This document shows, piece after piece, positions 35,715 through 46,589 of a stretch of DNA of 64,000 nucleotides (its first letter is position 1; the number at the start of each line of letters is the position of its first letter). The notes below the pieces were generated by a model, which worked only from the letters and a program-made list of their open reading frames with translations, was not told the origin of the DNA and searched no databases. The stretch covers positions 63,484,138 to 63,548,137 of the forward strand of contig CM017562.1 in the NCBI GenBank assembly GCA_007844125.1, in the 5' to 3' direction. This DNA is from Sinonovacula constricta. Taxonomy: Eukaryota; Mollusca; Bivalvia; Cardiida; Solecurtidae. The position numbers were made by a program, and so were the translations under genes.

Positions 35715-36966
35715 CTGTAACACACATTCAGAGTTCCTGCACGCCAGTATTAATAAAAAAGACTATCCTTTTGTACAGATAGACTTCAGAACGCATCTAC
35801 AACATTTTAGAAAATATTTTCTCCACACCCCACTTAGAACGTATGTCAAAATCGGTCTTCGGAGGTTCCCTACGGAGTTCTACGTATTGCCAATGCAATA
35901 CTGGTTGAGCGTAGTACTAACTGTTCTATGTACATTGTTTAATCCCTGCAGCCAAACGGAAATCAATATTTAATGTCAACCATGAGATTAAAATGATTGC
36001 TAAGAGTTTCAAGTTCAATGTATGTAGAAGACAGAGAAAAAGCTGATGAGTTAGAGTTTCTTTTCAGTGATAATACCCAGGCCTGTTCTTGAGGTAAATT
36101 CACAAATGTTCACCAGCCATGGTGTAGGGCTTGCAATGGAGGCCCAACTTCAGTATAAAAGGTACAATCATTTAATTCCTGCACTAGACCTATGATATCG
36201 GTAACTTCAATGAGAAATACACAGGTTAAAACAATAAAGAGTAAACACTAACAAATGCGGCCGTTAAAAGTAATTATAATATTTAGTACCAATGTCCATT
36301 TTAAATTAATGAAAAACAGTGCAAAAATAGGTACGGAACACTTTGACGTCGTTTTGCAAGCATCTGTATGTCGACATAGAAACATAAATCTATTGATAAT
36401 GTTGCATCGGGCATGTTGTCGTGCTTTCCTAGCAAAAAACTTTTCTATTTAATTTAACCAAGATAACCCGTTCTATTAAAACAATTTTGAGCGCGATTAA
36501 TAGGCTGATAAAGAAACACGTATGTCAAATGACTTTCGGAGGAAATGACAGCTGAATAAATTAGACTTGATTTGAACTACATGTATATCCTGAACTAAAG
36601 GAGGCTAAGAAGCTCACATTTTTTCTTATTAAATTTTGAAATTGAACGGTAATAATCACTATTAATTGGACATGAAATTTAATAATGAAGTTGCATTTTG
36701 TTTATTTAATGTGGCATATATTATATCATTATTCCGTTAAGCCCTTATAAAATAACACATAGAAAACTTGATTTCATGGATATCAAATCCTCCAGTGTGT
36801 GTGTGTCTAAGAAGATAGAATGAAAAATAAAGTATTGTTGTATACATGAAACAGGAGCTGGCTGCTCTAGATCTACACAATTTGCTCCTGACCGGTTAGT
36901 GGCTAGCAGACCAAGAGTAAATGCATTTATACAGGTACAAGTATATCCACTGGCCAGGTGTCATAC
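35715..36966 (-). other. Intron E5/E4 of protease unit 2
   Basis: No coding content. 35865-36650 matches 62140-62945 of unit 3. A ~0.9-kb segment found in units 3 (62945-63830) and partly 1 (1-504) is missing at ~36655, so unit 2 has a deletion or units 1 and 3 share a later insertion. Confidence 0.65.
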
Positions 36967-37131
36967 CTGATAAATCGACAGGCTTGCGGAGTTTGACTAT
37001 TGCAACGTCATTGTTTTTTTCCGGTGAGGTCAAAGTCCGACGGTAAGTAAACGTTACTGATGCCAAATACGTGGCCCTTGGGGTTCGTAATGTCATCGAT
37101 GCCCAGGACAGCCTCCCAAATACCAGTTCTT
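36967..37131 (-). pseudogene. Protease unit 2 exon E4: catalytic Asp, +1 in A-run
   Basis: Encodes TGIWEAVLGIDDITNP, then after the homopolymer NNDVAIVKLRKPVDLS in the next frame. The homopolymer is T7 on the plus strand (37014-37020); six would keep the frame. One codon is also added at the exon start relative to unit 1. Acceptor TTGTTTCCAG, donor TCAG|GTATGA (phase 1). Confidence 0.85.
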
Positions 37132-37721
37132 CTGGAAACAATAGCAGGAATTTTCCGAACAGTAAACATTTAAATTGTCCATAGCGCAACAAGCACTGTG
37201 GTATTCACTGCAGCTTAGGAATAGTCATATTTTAGAACGATGGCAACTAGTAGAGACAAAATGCCGAAAGTAACTTTTGAGTCAGATAAACTTGTCTCTT
37301 CTAGAACAATGCAACTAGCTGACATAAACAGAAGGTCAAGGATCAAGAACCTAAGAACGATTGACCCACATGACCGCTGGAGTGTATGTTACTATTGACC
37401 TGTGCTGGTTACGCCTCGCGAGAGTCTGGATATTGTATAATTTTGTGCAATGGAGAGTTGAAATTTAAAATCCAATCTTCATTAAGTCCTACATTTTATG
37501 ACTTAATTTTTATATAGCTTAAATAGGCTGGAAATATTTGTTCTGTTAATTATCGATTAAACTTTCTTTTCTGTTTCATGCTAGGAACACATAATCGAAC
37601 AGGGAAAACAAATGGTAGATGGATTGCTGCTGAAGCAGGTAGGGTAATGATTGAATGTTGGTTGGGATTTGCAGCGATAATATATGGACATAATCTGTCT
37701 GATGTTAGCAGTTCTACTCAC
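37132..37721 (-). other. Intron E4/E3 of protease unit 2
   Basis: Aligns with 2736-3612 of unit 1 minus the ~310-bp repeat-rich insertion. No other feature recognised. Confidence 0.65.
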
Positions 37722-37814
37722 CTGTAGTAAAAGCAGTGGGCGGCTGACAGTACCCACTGGTCATCGAGCAGGGTACCACCGCACGAGTGAATCCCGTTGA
37801 GCTGCAGCGACATC
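37722..37814 (-). pseudogene. Protease unit 2 exon E3: catalytic His, displaced acceptor
   Basis: In frame it would read [13 protein letters not shown] and [14 protein letters not shown]. In unit 1 the acceptor is ATGTCAG|GTG; here it is ATGTAG|GATG, so the only nearby AG leaves one extra base and shifts the frame. The shifted frame reaches TGA within ~20 codons. The donor CAG|GTGAGT is good. Confidence 0.8.
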
Positions 37815-38576
37815 CTACATGAGCGGAAATGACATCAAGAAAGTTTTCATTTCTGTACTATTATGATAAGTTTTGTAAAAAGGACAAAAATGTTTATGAG
37901 TTAAAAGAAAATTAAGACAGATCAGTTTAAAACGTATTTTTATAGTTTTGTTCCGGATTGAAATTTAATTTAAAAAGTTAAAAAATCCTTGTCAAAATTC
38001 CCTCGTGCACATATGAAATGGTCTATCTACAGCTATCATCAACTTAAACTTTTTACAAGAACGGCATGTCCTGTCAACAGTATTAGTATTTCCAGAGAAA
38101 ATGTCGTTTATTTCACATGATAAGCTCCGAAATCGCATTTCTGGCGAAAATTACCTGACACATCTTTGGAAAATGGCGATGCCAAAGTCCTATAAAATCC
38201 CGTGTATGGCGTCGTAACAAGTATAGCACTTGTAAATATTCACTCAACAAAGGATACATTCAAATGTTCATTAAATTAACTTATTTGGCCAACGTTTAAT
38301 CAAGGTCTTTAAAATATTTAATCCTGCCATATGAATTGAATAATGACAAAGATTATTTGATTAAAGATCTACTATATTTATACACAAGTGAAACTTAGAA
38401 AATTATTATACTAAATATCTTTTAATGAATTGAAGCATTGAGACCATACACATTAGTTGCGACCACAATATATAGTCGCTTCATAAAAACGTGTAAACCT
38501 ATTGTACATATATATATATATATAAGTAAATAGGATTAGATTTCTATGTTGAAAAATAGTATAACCACCAAATCTT

Positions 38577-38613
<37 letters not shown>

Positions 38614-38716
38614 AACACACACACACACACACACATAAATTAGATTAGCTTTCTATTGAACAATAAGGACATTTAACGTAGTACGTTCGAGGTATAATCA
38701 CTACATCTTAGCATAC
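37815..38716 (-). other. Intron E3/E2 of protease unit 2
   Basis: Aligns with 3705-4679 of unit 1 almost throughout. Contains the (AC)n microsatellite at 38577-38634. Confidence 0.65.
38577..38634. repeat. (AC)n microsatellite in intron E3/E2
   Basis: Interrupted (AC)n of ~55 bp. It lacks the (AG)n half present in unit 1 at 4487-4607. Confidence 0.95.
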
Positions 38717-39138
38717 CTGCCATGGGTAGGCCTTGATCTGTGTCTCCTTTCCGCCAACAATTCTGTGGTTCGTTGAGATTAAAGGGTTTCCGCATGCTGC
38801 TGCAAAATTACTAGAGTTGTTTGGAATCGATGTGGTGATTGTGCTTAACAATGTCGTTCTCGTTGAAGCCGTGCTTGGCGAAGAGGTGCTAAACGATGTC
38901 GTGCTCGTCGTGCTCGTCGAAGTTGTGTTCATGTTCACTACTGGGCTCTTCGTCGTTGTTTTCGTGACTATAGCTTGTGGTGTAGTTGTGTGTGTTTCCG
39001 ACCCCAGGCTGGTGGTGTCCGGGGGTTCGGGGAAGCAACATGCCTGTAGGAACATGCAGTGACGCCGGGACTGGAGGTAGCCGGGTGGACACATCGTAAA
39101 CAGGCTCGTACAGAAGCCGCCATACTTTGTGTGGCACT
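38717..39138 (-). CDS. Protease unit 2 exon E2: six-cysteine module, linker, activation site
   Basis: 422 bp, 15 bp longer than in unit 1 because of an in-frame KSPVV insertion in the Thr/Ser-rich linker. The six cysteines and HR|IVGGKE are unchanged. The exon is intact. Some substitutions are conservative (VCC to ACC at the fifth-sixth cysteine segment, IEAYP to IKAYP). Confidence 0.85.
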
Positions 39139-39662
39139 CTGTGGACGAAAGGATGAAGTGAAGAAAAGTAAGTGTAAATAGAAGAAAGTGAACTTTCAAC
39201 TAAGCGATATTTTAACAATTCATATTACGTATTTCTTAAGCTTGTACAAAGGTAACTAGACGTATTGATAGAGATCAGACATCAAATCGGTGTTTATCAT
39301 GATCATACAGCTTACGAAGCGACTTCCTGTTCCCGATCTTCTTTATTTTATTTTAAGCAATATAAGTCGAAGAAGATACCACCGAAATGCTGAACGAGAA
39401 AGAAACCGTAAAGTTCTTAAAAAATACATTTAATCATAAGATATTACACATAGACATATTGGCAAATTAAATGCTTATTTTTTATGATATGAAACACTCG
39501 TTCCTTCTCATTAAAATATATGATATTTTAATACTTGAACTATCTGACAAGGATCTGCACTATTTACAGTGTCTCCAGCAATATGTCTTGTTTCTTTTGT
39601 ATGTAGTTTCATCGACATCAGTGTTTTTGCTTAGTTATAATTGAAGCATAATGAAGTCATAC
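39139..39662 (-). other. Intron E2/E1 of protease unit 2
   Basis: Colinear with 5087-5611 of unit 1; no other feature. Confidence 0.65.
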
Positions 39663-39732
39663 CTGTAACTAAGGACTGGGTCCCAGAATGGAGGACGGAC
39701 ACTAGCAGGAGGGTAATTACTGCCTGGTTCAT
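39663..39732 (-). CDS. Protease unit 2 exon E1: signal peptide
   Basis: 70 bp, ATG at 39732-39730, donor CAG|GTATGA in phase 1; encodes the same leader as unit 1 (MNQAVITLLLVSVLHSG...). Confidence 0.85.
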
Positions 39733-39811
39733 GTCGTCTGCAGGTAGGGCGGTGCTGCAAGAAACGAAACGGTGCACAAAAACATTTTAGGTCGAATGTA
39801 GGTGTATAGAT

Positions 39812-40322
39812 AGATAGATTTTATTACCTCCAGATTATGGAGAGCATAGCATAAACTGTACAGCCAACAGAATAATGTAATACGCCTTATACAAGGGAAC
39901 TGGAAAAAAGACAAAATTAATGAAGTATTGCTGTGTGTTTGCGATTCGTGTTACTGTGGATTGAGATGATAGTGGGCATGGTGATTGTAGTGGTTATGGT
40001 GCTGGTAGTTGTGGTCGTTGGAAGTTACGTAACACAATGCGTTGACGTTACGTAATTATAAAACAGTAGATCTACATAATGTACAATTAAAAATACAAAA
40101 AGATACTTTAATAATAGGTACTATGTTTAAAATAATTTAAATAAAAAAGAACATAAAACAAACATATAACAAAAAATAACAGTGGCGATCACAAGGGTAA
40201 GTAAGCTAAAATATAAATATATAATAAATAATATATAATACAACTGCAAGAATGCGTTAAATGCTTTACGATCTCCAAAGACTGGAATCATGCATTTGAA
40301 TAAACCACAAGAAAATATGCAT
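39812..40322 (-). mobile_element. Retroposon-like insertion upstream of protease unit 2
   Basis: Absent from unit 1, where GTAGGTGTATA at ~5750 runs straight into TGCCTAAATCCTGTAG. Read on the minus strand it ends AGGTAATAAAATCTATCTAT, a simple (ATCT)n tail typical of SINE/LINE 3' ends. No coding capacity recognised; family not assigned. Confidence 0.55.
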
Positions 40323-40783
40323 GCCTAAATCCTGTAGATCAGTGTTTATGGTTTTTCAAGCCTGAAGTAGTAACAAATGAAAATATAAACTCATACGCGC
40401 ACAAATAATACCACATTCTGTGATGTTTGTTGTTGGTGATTTTGTTGTTGTTTTTGTTATTATAATACAATTATAATACAATTAAGAATTCATACGCGGC
40501 ATGTTAAATTAATCTCGGCACAGAAAAGTGGCATCAGTGTAAGAAAATAAAGATAAAATGATCTGATAAGAATGATCATAACATAAAGTTCTGTAGTACA
40601 TAAAGAAGAATTGTGTTCTTACCACTTAAGAAGAAATATCTACAATATTCCACTGATTTATTTAAGAATTAGAATAGTTTCTAAAATCAAATAATTCGCT
40701 TATCACAATTTACGTATCGAAGTTCTTGATCTTAATGAATGTAACTAAACGAGCACCCACACCAGATGATCCGGTGTATCCTG

Positions 40784-40790
40784 TTTTATA
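40784..40790 (-). promoter_or_regulatory. Candidate TATA box for protease unit 2
   Basis: Minus strand reads TATAAAA in a block conserved with 6234-6240 of unit 1. The retroposon-like insertion at 39812-40322 lies between it and the ATG and so would lengthen any 5' UTR intron to more than 1 kb. Confidence 0.3.
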
Positions 40791-40964
40791 CCCGTATTTA
40801 AAAATCTGTTGCTTGATGGGATTGGAATGCAGAAATGCACGACAGCGTGCCAAGGTTGGAAGCCACAACATACCAATGAGTCATTCGCAAACTGCCTGAA
40901 AGACGTTACTCATAAGCACACATGAGGATACTGTAATAGATAGATAGGCATTATACTCTCGGGT

Positions 40965-41335
40965 CCTTTTTCACAACCGTTTGAAACTGTCGGTTGGTGG
41001 CATAACTGATTGTAAACGTTCAAATTTGGTGAAGACATCTGAAGCCATTGATTTTGGATTATTGTGTTCTGTAGAATTATGCTTGATTGTTTTGTTTTTT
41101 TATAATTGTTATATACTTTGTACAGTATGCATTGATGTTCGTCCAAATGCGAGTGCACGTACACTTTTGCTTGGTACTTTATCATAAACTGAAAAAAATA
41201 GTTTTCTTTCAATCGCATCTCAATGTTGAAAATTCTAAGTTGATACTTTTCAAGAAAAAAGAGAAGCTAAGCGTCAAAATCCCAGGAAACAGTGTGCCAG
41301 AAAGCTTAGCATATAAAGGTAGTTGAAACCTAATT
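40965..41335 (+). pseudogene. Unrecognised coding-like fragment, second copy
   Basis: Counterpart of 7700-8075. It retains VGGITDCKRSNLVKTSEAID, DVRPNASARTLLLGTLS and, in another frame, LSVKIPGNSVPESLAYKGS. It lacks the stop that follows PES in the first copy but has its own deletion near 41187. I cannot name the family. Confidence 0.4.
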
Positions 41336-41401
41336 GACATCATGAATTGCCGATCAAAAATTGTGTTTTAATGTATGTCGTAAACGTCACATGTAAGGAA
41401 C

Positions 41402-41765
41402 AATGGTTTTATTGCTTAGTACAATAGGAGTTTGAAAACACTTATGCAGAAAGGCATAAGCCATCCTGCAATTTATGGAAATGTTTTATACAAGTTAAAG
41501 AAGATTAAGGGTCTCAATAACTTTGCTGACCACTTTACAAAACTTATTAGAAAATGTATTGCAGACGGTTACATCCCGGGAATCCATCGTTGTACTGCAA
41601 TTGCTTGCAATTGACCCTTTTACAGTCAAGAACTTGCATTGCTTTTAAATTACACGATGACCGGACAGGTCGTTGAGACTATATGAAAACAGTGACTTAA
41701 AGCCATAATTGGACAGTCACTGTTGGATTTCTTGTCTCTTCATCTCTCCAGTCGTGCCCTTTATT
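41402..41765 (+). mobile_element. Penelope-like element fragment, third copy
   Basis: Matches the RT 3' part of the other two copies (KTLMQKGISHPAIYGNVLYK and HFTKLIRKCIADGY) and ~120 bp of tail, then stops at CGTGCCCT where LINE sequence begins. Unit 1 lacks it at the same place (~8125), so it is a separate insertion event. Confidence 0.75.
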
Positions 41766-44340
41766 CTCAAGTTCAAGAGGAAGCCCTGCGAGAAAACACT
41801 GGCCGCCTATAGAGAAGCCCGCAACGACGTAAAGAGGGTCGCCCGCAGGTGCGCTGAAGCTTTGATGCGACATATAGACCTCTACAGACTGCGGAATCAG
41901 CCGTGCCATGTATGAGGGGATGAAGAAAGCTTTTGGACTTAGTGTCACCAAAACCGCACCCCTCAAGTCCACCTCCGGCGTCATCATCATGGACTGGGGA
42001 GCAGATAGAGAGATGGGTTAAGCACTTCGGGGAGTTGTACTCTAGAGAGAATGTCGTTACTGACACAGCCATGGAGAACACCACCCCACTGCCCACCATG
42101 AAAGAACTCGACCCTCCACCCACCATCGAGGAGCTCCGAAAGGCCATTGACTCGCTGTTCTGTGGGAAAGTACCAGGCAGTGACGGAATCCCACCACAGG
42201 TTGTGGAGGCCGCAAAAGAGAGCTTCCTCCTTGGACACCTCTATGAGCTTTTGCTACAGTGCTGGGAAGAGGGAATGATACCACAAGACATAAGGGATGC
42301 GAAGATCGTCAAGCTCTAAAAGAACAAGGGCGATCGCAGCGACTGCAACAACTATCATGTGATCTCCCTCTTCATTGTGGAAACAGCATTTGCCAGGGTA
42401 GTTCCAACCGGTTGCAGGTATTTGCTGACCGCCTGTATCCTGAGTCACAGTGTGGTTTCCGGGCCAAGCGATCAACCAACGATCGCCTTAATCGACCTGA
42501 CCAAGGCGTTTGACTTGGTCAGTCGATCTGGTCTCTTCGCCCTCCTCCACAAGATTTGATGCCCCACCAAGCTTCTGAAGATGGTCAGGTCATTCCACAA
42601 CAACACGTCTGGCCATGTTAAGTATGACGAAGCATCATCGGACCCGTTCCCAATCAATAGTGGAGTGAAACAGGGGTGTGTCCTGGTCCCGACACTTTTC
42701 GGAATATTCTTCTCCCTGCTCCTGCGCTACGTTTTCAGCGAGTCCGAAAATGGAATCTTCCTCCACACACGGAGCGACGGGAACCTATTCAACCTTGCCC
42801 GCCTTAGAGCAATGACCAAGGTGCGCAAGGTCCTTATCCGGGAGAAGCTCTTTGCTGATGATGCCGCCCTCACTGCTCACATGGAAGCCGCCCTTCAGCG
42901 ACTCATCACTCTCTTTGCGAAGGCGTACGCAGAGTTTGATTCACCATCAGCCTCAAGAAGACCAACATAATGCGCCAGGATGTCAGCACCACTCCCACAA
43001 TTACCATAGGCGATCACACCCTGGATGTGGTGGACAAGTTCACATACCTCGGCTCCATAATCTCCAGCAACCTATCCCTGAATGCCGAGATCAACGTGAG
43101 AATAGGCAAAGCAGCAACCACCATAGGCTAACCGCTTGCTGATCCACAATGCAAAGATGAAGGTGTACCAAGCTAGCGTGCTGAGCACTCTTTTGTATGG
43201 CAGTGAGGCTTGGACCCTGTTGATGCACCAAGAACGAAGACTAAACGCCTTCCACATGCGCAACCTCAGACGACTTCTCGGCATCACCTGGCAGAATCGC
43301 ATCTCCAACGCAGATGTTTTGGCCCATCTCAGAGGCGCCTACGCTGGCCCGGACACGTATGCAGGATGGACGATGACCGCATCCCAAAGGGCACCCTCTA
43401 TGGCGAGCTCGCCACTGAAACACGGCCAATCGGACGACCAGCCCTGCGCTACAAGGATGTCTGCAAGAGGGATCTGAAGTCATGCATCATCAACACAACA
43501 GATTTCGAAACAGCAACCTCCGATCGCTCTAGCTGGCGTGCAATAATCAAAACCAGCATCAATAACACTATCATATAAGTTTATGACTTGATGAACCTGA
43601 CTGGGGACTCTTCACTTCTGAAGTTTATGAAAATGTTTTTATTACTGTCTGTAGTTGTTTATATCAGAACATTTTTAATCTGACCGTAATCACTATAAAA
43701 AATTGATGGTAGTTGTGGTATAAGAACACCAGCATGTCTGCGTTTTCTGTCGTGAGCGATGATCATTTTTGTTTGGAAATGATGTTTCCTGCTGTAGAGA
43801 ACACAAGTTCTGAAGGCACACTAGTTGCATGTACTTGAAGATAGTGGGTGGCCATTTTGGAAAGTCTAGGGAACTCCTTTTGATGCCCGCCCCACCACTC
43901 AATTGGATACAAAATCTTTAAATTTTAACAGAATAATAGAGTATTTTGTTGATTTCTTTCACAAATGGACAAAATCATCATCTTGCAACTGTCTTCTAAC
44001 TTTAATACAAAATTGTCAAATTGTTAATGATATGTTAACAACTTAGATGACTTTTTCACGAATTGTCGAATTTTTATCGTTGTCAATGGTATTACGTTTA
44101 CAACAGTTCCCTCCTTTTGATACACCATTCTGTAGACTTCCGGTTGACGAAAAATGTTTATTATAACGAATTTTAATGTGTATCGATGTATCAAAATCGG
44201 CCGAATCGATGACGGCCCTATGCGCTCCTGCATGGGCTTTTTCAGCCACAGCCGCCGCTGCTGTCGCACAAATAGGTAAATACTCCGGTGCAGACTCCAT
44301 TGTCTCTAGAGACAGAAGGATGCCAACAACCAGCTGCAAA
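41766..44340 (+). mobile_element. 5'-truncated LINE of the 'craniofacial development protein 2' type, copy 1
   Basis: Starts after the endonuclease with EEPCEKTLAAYREARNDVKR-like sequence, then [54 protein letters not shown] (motif A), [20 protein letters not shown] (motif B), KLFADDAALTAH (catalytic Asp pair), [17 protein letters not shown] and RRLLGITWQNRISNADVLAH. Several frameshifts. 43580-44170 has no counterpart in copy 2 and may be another insertion. The 3' end at ~44180-44340 matches copy 2 (CAGACTCCATTGTCTCTAGA). Confidence 0.8.
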
Positions 44341-44344
44341 AACA

Positions 44345-44740
44345 TATACTTAATCTTACGTAAAGGTTGCTTATAAAATTACCTCGATTGTTAGACAGTA
44401 CAAATCGTGAAATATATCGCTTTAAATGTCCATTATTTCCAAATCTACAAATAAGCACGATGGGGATTTCAGCTAAAAGTAGACATCGACGTCAGATCAT
44501 GTGTCGTGATCTGAAAGTAAGAGGTCACGTGGTTTTCCTAGCTGAAAATAGCTAACTGTGCAACATGACTTGAATAGGGAATACATTTTTGTAATGACTA
44601 ATGGGAATAACGCTTTACTTTTCACATGGATGTAGGGGACTAATTAATAGCATTTCGCATGCATTTAATAATGATTAATTTGGTTGCATGAAATCGAATG
44701 AAATGGTCTTTACTGTAGGATACACCTTTAAAACATACAT
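44345..44740. repeat. Dispersed repeat with GACATCGACGTCAGA core, copy 2
   Basis: Homologous to 19065-19350 and 46085-46490. Starts ATACTTAATCTTACGTAAAG and carries ATTACCTCGATTGTTAGACA and GACATCGACGTCAGATC. It ends near CTTTACTGTAGGATACACCT. Confidence 0.7.
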
Positions 44741-46084
44741 TTGACATTCAGAATTGTCGTCGGCAAACGTACACCTAGGTCTGAAATGTGGGTTTTCTGG
44801 ATTCATCAGCAAATGGCTTGTTTGACGTTGTATTGTAAACTGAATGCCCATGATACCAAAAACATGATATGAGAACTTCCTTGAACGGTTATAAACCGCA
44901 AGTTTCAGCCATCTCACAGCTCGTCTGGAGTAGGTGTACAGTAGGTCGACTTCCTGTTGGAGATAAAGAGGTTTTGGGTTGGTTATTCCCACTATACCAG
45001 ACGAACATTTCTTAAGAAGGTGATGATGAAAGTGTAAGTGAAGTTTCAATAAGGTTGACACATGTAGGTCGTTCAATATATGTTTATTGAAAAGGTTCTG
45101 TTGGAACCTGTAACAGAATAAATAGTTTACATAATAATAATATTCATTATAAAATTGGCAATACCATTTCAACAATTCATATTAATTCAACTTATTACTT
45201 CATATATATTTCAAATATATTAGTAATATTTCAAATATATAAACCATTCAAACAGTACATCATCATTGCTTATAATACAATACAATAAAAAATAAAAAGG
45301 TCTTACCAGTCGTAATGGAGCTATCTTGATTACTACCGGTAAAACGGGTGTAAGAAACTAATAAAATATGTTTATTTTGTAATTCAATATTATATGTATA
45401 CTCTGTAAAAGTATAGCCTAGAATGAATACATTCAAATCAAGACTCCAGTATTTAAACTACAACTAGTACAAACACTCATTACATTCATGAATTTCCCTC
45501 CCCGTAAAACAACACTCTCATACACTCAACAATACCAAGCCATTTATTTTGTAACATACTGGTCACATTGGTCAATACTGATCACAGGTGAACAGTGTTA
45601 TCCTGAGCTGTTAAATATACTTGTACAGGTAACAGCCTTAAGTATATTTAAAACATCTGGTTACAAAAGTGTACCAAAAATACATAATAAAGTCAATTTT
45701 CTTAACTGTAATATTATTATGATATGAATACACATTGTTACGAGATACGATGCATAGTGTACAATTAGTTGGTATTTGTTTTTATCCTTTTGTTATGTGT
45801 AAAAACTTTTTACACATAACAAAAGAATATTAACAAAGATAATAAAATTCTTAACAAACCTTTCACAAAAAGCTAAGGTCATGAATGCATAGTATTGTTA
45901 AAAAGTACAATAAATCGGTCTGGACAAAAAGAAACGAGTATATCAAATACAAAAATGTTAGACAGTTTAGTCGTATTCTATTGTTATACCAAAACAATTG
46001 TGCGATAGTAAAGTTGCATCGATTTATAAAAAAGTAAGGTAGTCATTGAATAACAGTTCCATAACTTTATTAAATGTTTAAGTA
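44741..46084. other. Left part of the unit-3 duplicated block
   Basis: Matches 20161-20870 at both ends. A middle part (~45045-45700) has no counterpart in unit 2. No gene recognised. A short inverted repeat at 45782-45830 (TTTTGTTATGTGTAAAAACT mirrored by TTTTTACACATAACAAAA) could form a hairpin. Confidence 0.6.
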
Positions 46085-46490
46085 ATGGATTGGGGTAATT
46101 TGGACATAATATCTGCAAAAAGCCTAAATTGTAAAACAGTAGAAATCGTGAAATAAATCACTCAACATATTCATTCTTTCTAAAAGTACAAATAAGCATG
46201 ATTGTGATTTCTGCTAAAAATAGACATCGACGTCAGAGCGGATTACCCAAAAGATTATATAAAGTTACGGATCACGTGGTTTTCTTAGTTTAAAAAATAG
46301 CAAACTGTGCAGCGTAGCTTAGATAGGAAATACCTATTTGTAATGACGAGTAATGTGTTATGCTGCACTTTTCACATAGATGTAGGACATCAATAATCAG
46401 CATTTTGCGAGATCCTTTCAGGCAACAATAATTTGTTTTGTTCTTTGAGAGAAAAAAATCTGGTCCAAACTGTTCGATAAAGACCTTTAA
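46085..46490. repeat. Dispersed repeat with GACATCGACGTCAGA core, copy 3
   Basis: Inserted in unit 3 only: in unit 2 TATTAAATGTTTAAGTATAG continues without it (~20850). Contains GACATCGACGTCAGAGC, GATCACGTGGTTTTCTTAG and GGTCCAAACTGTTCGATAAA. Confidence 0.75.
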
Positions 46491-46589
46491 TTCTTTGTTT
46501 AAATCGAATCAATTTTAATACAATTTCAAACTGGATTCCGGGAAGACTATGATGTCGTTTTAAAGTTTGCTCACGTCTTTGCAGCTGTG

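Larger units (their letters stand above)
33747..39732 (-). pseudogene. Secreted S1 serine protease, unit 2 (complete seven-exon copy with three 1-nt lesions)
   Basis: All seven coding exons are present with consistent borders; without the lesions they would encode ~388 residues. Domain order is as in unit 1, with a 5-residue longer linker. Catalytic triad: SAAHCF (His), NNDVAIVKL (Asp), GDSGGP (Ser). Lesions against the other units: (1) the E3 acceptor AG is displaced one base (TGTAG|G for TGTCAG|), adding 1 nt; (2) E4 has an A7 run where frame needs A6; (3) E5 has one extra base at 35698. Each alone shifts the frame, and the shifted frame in E3 soon meets a stop. Position 189 would be Ala and 226 Ile. 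Sequencing error could explain (2), less easily (1) or (3). Confidence 0.8.
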
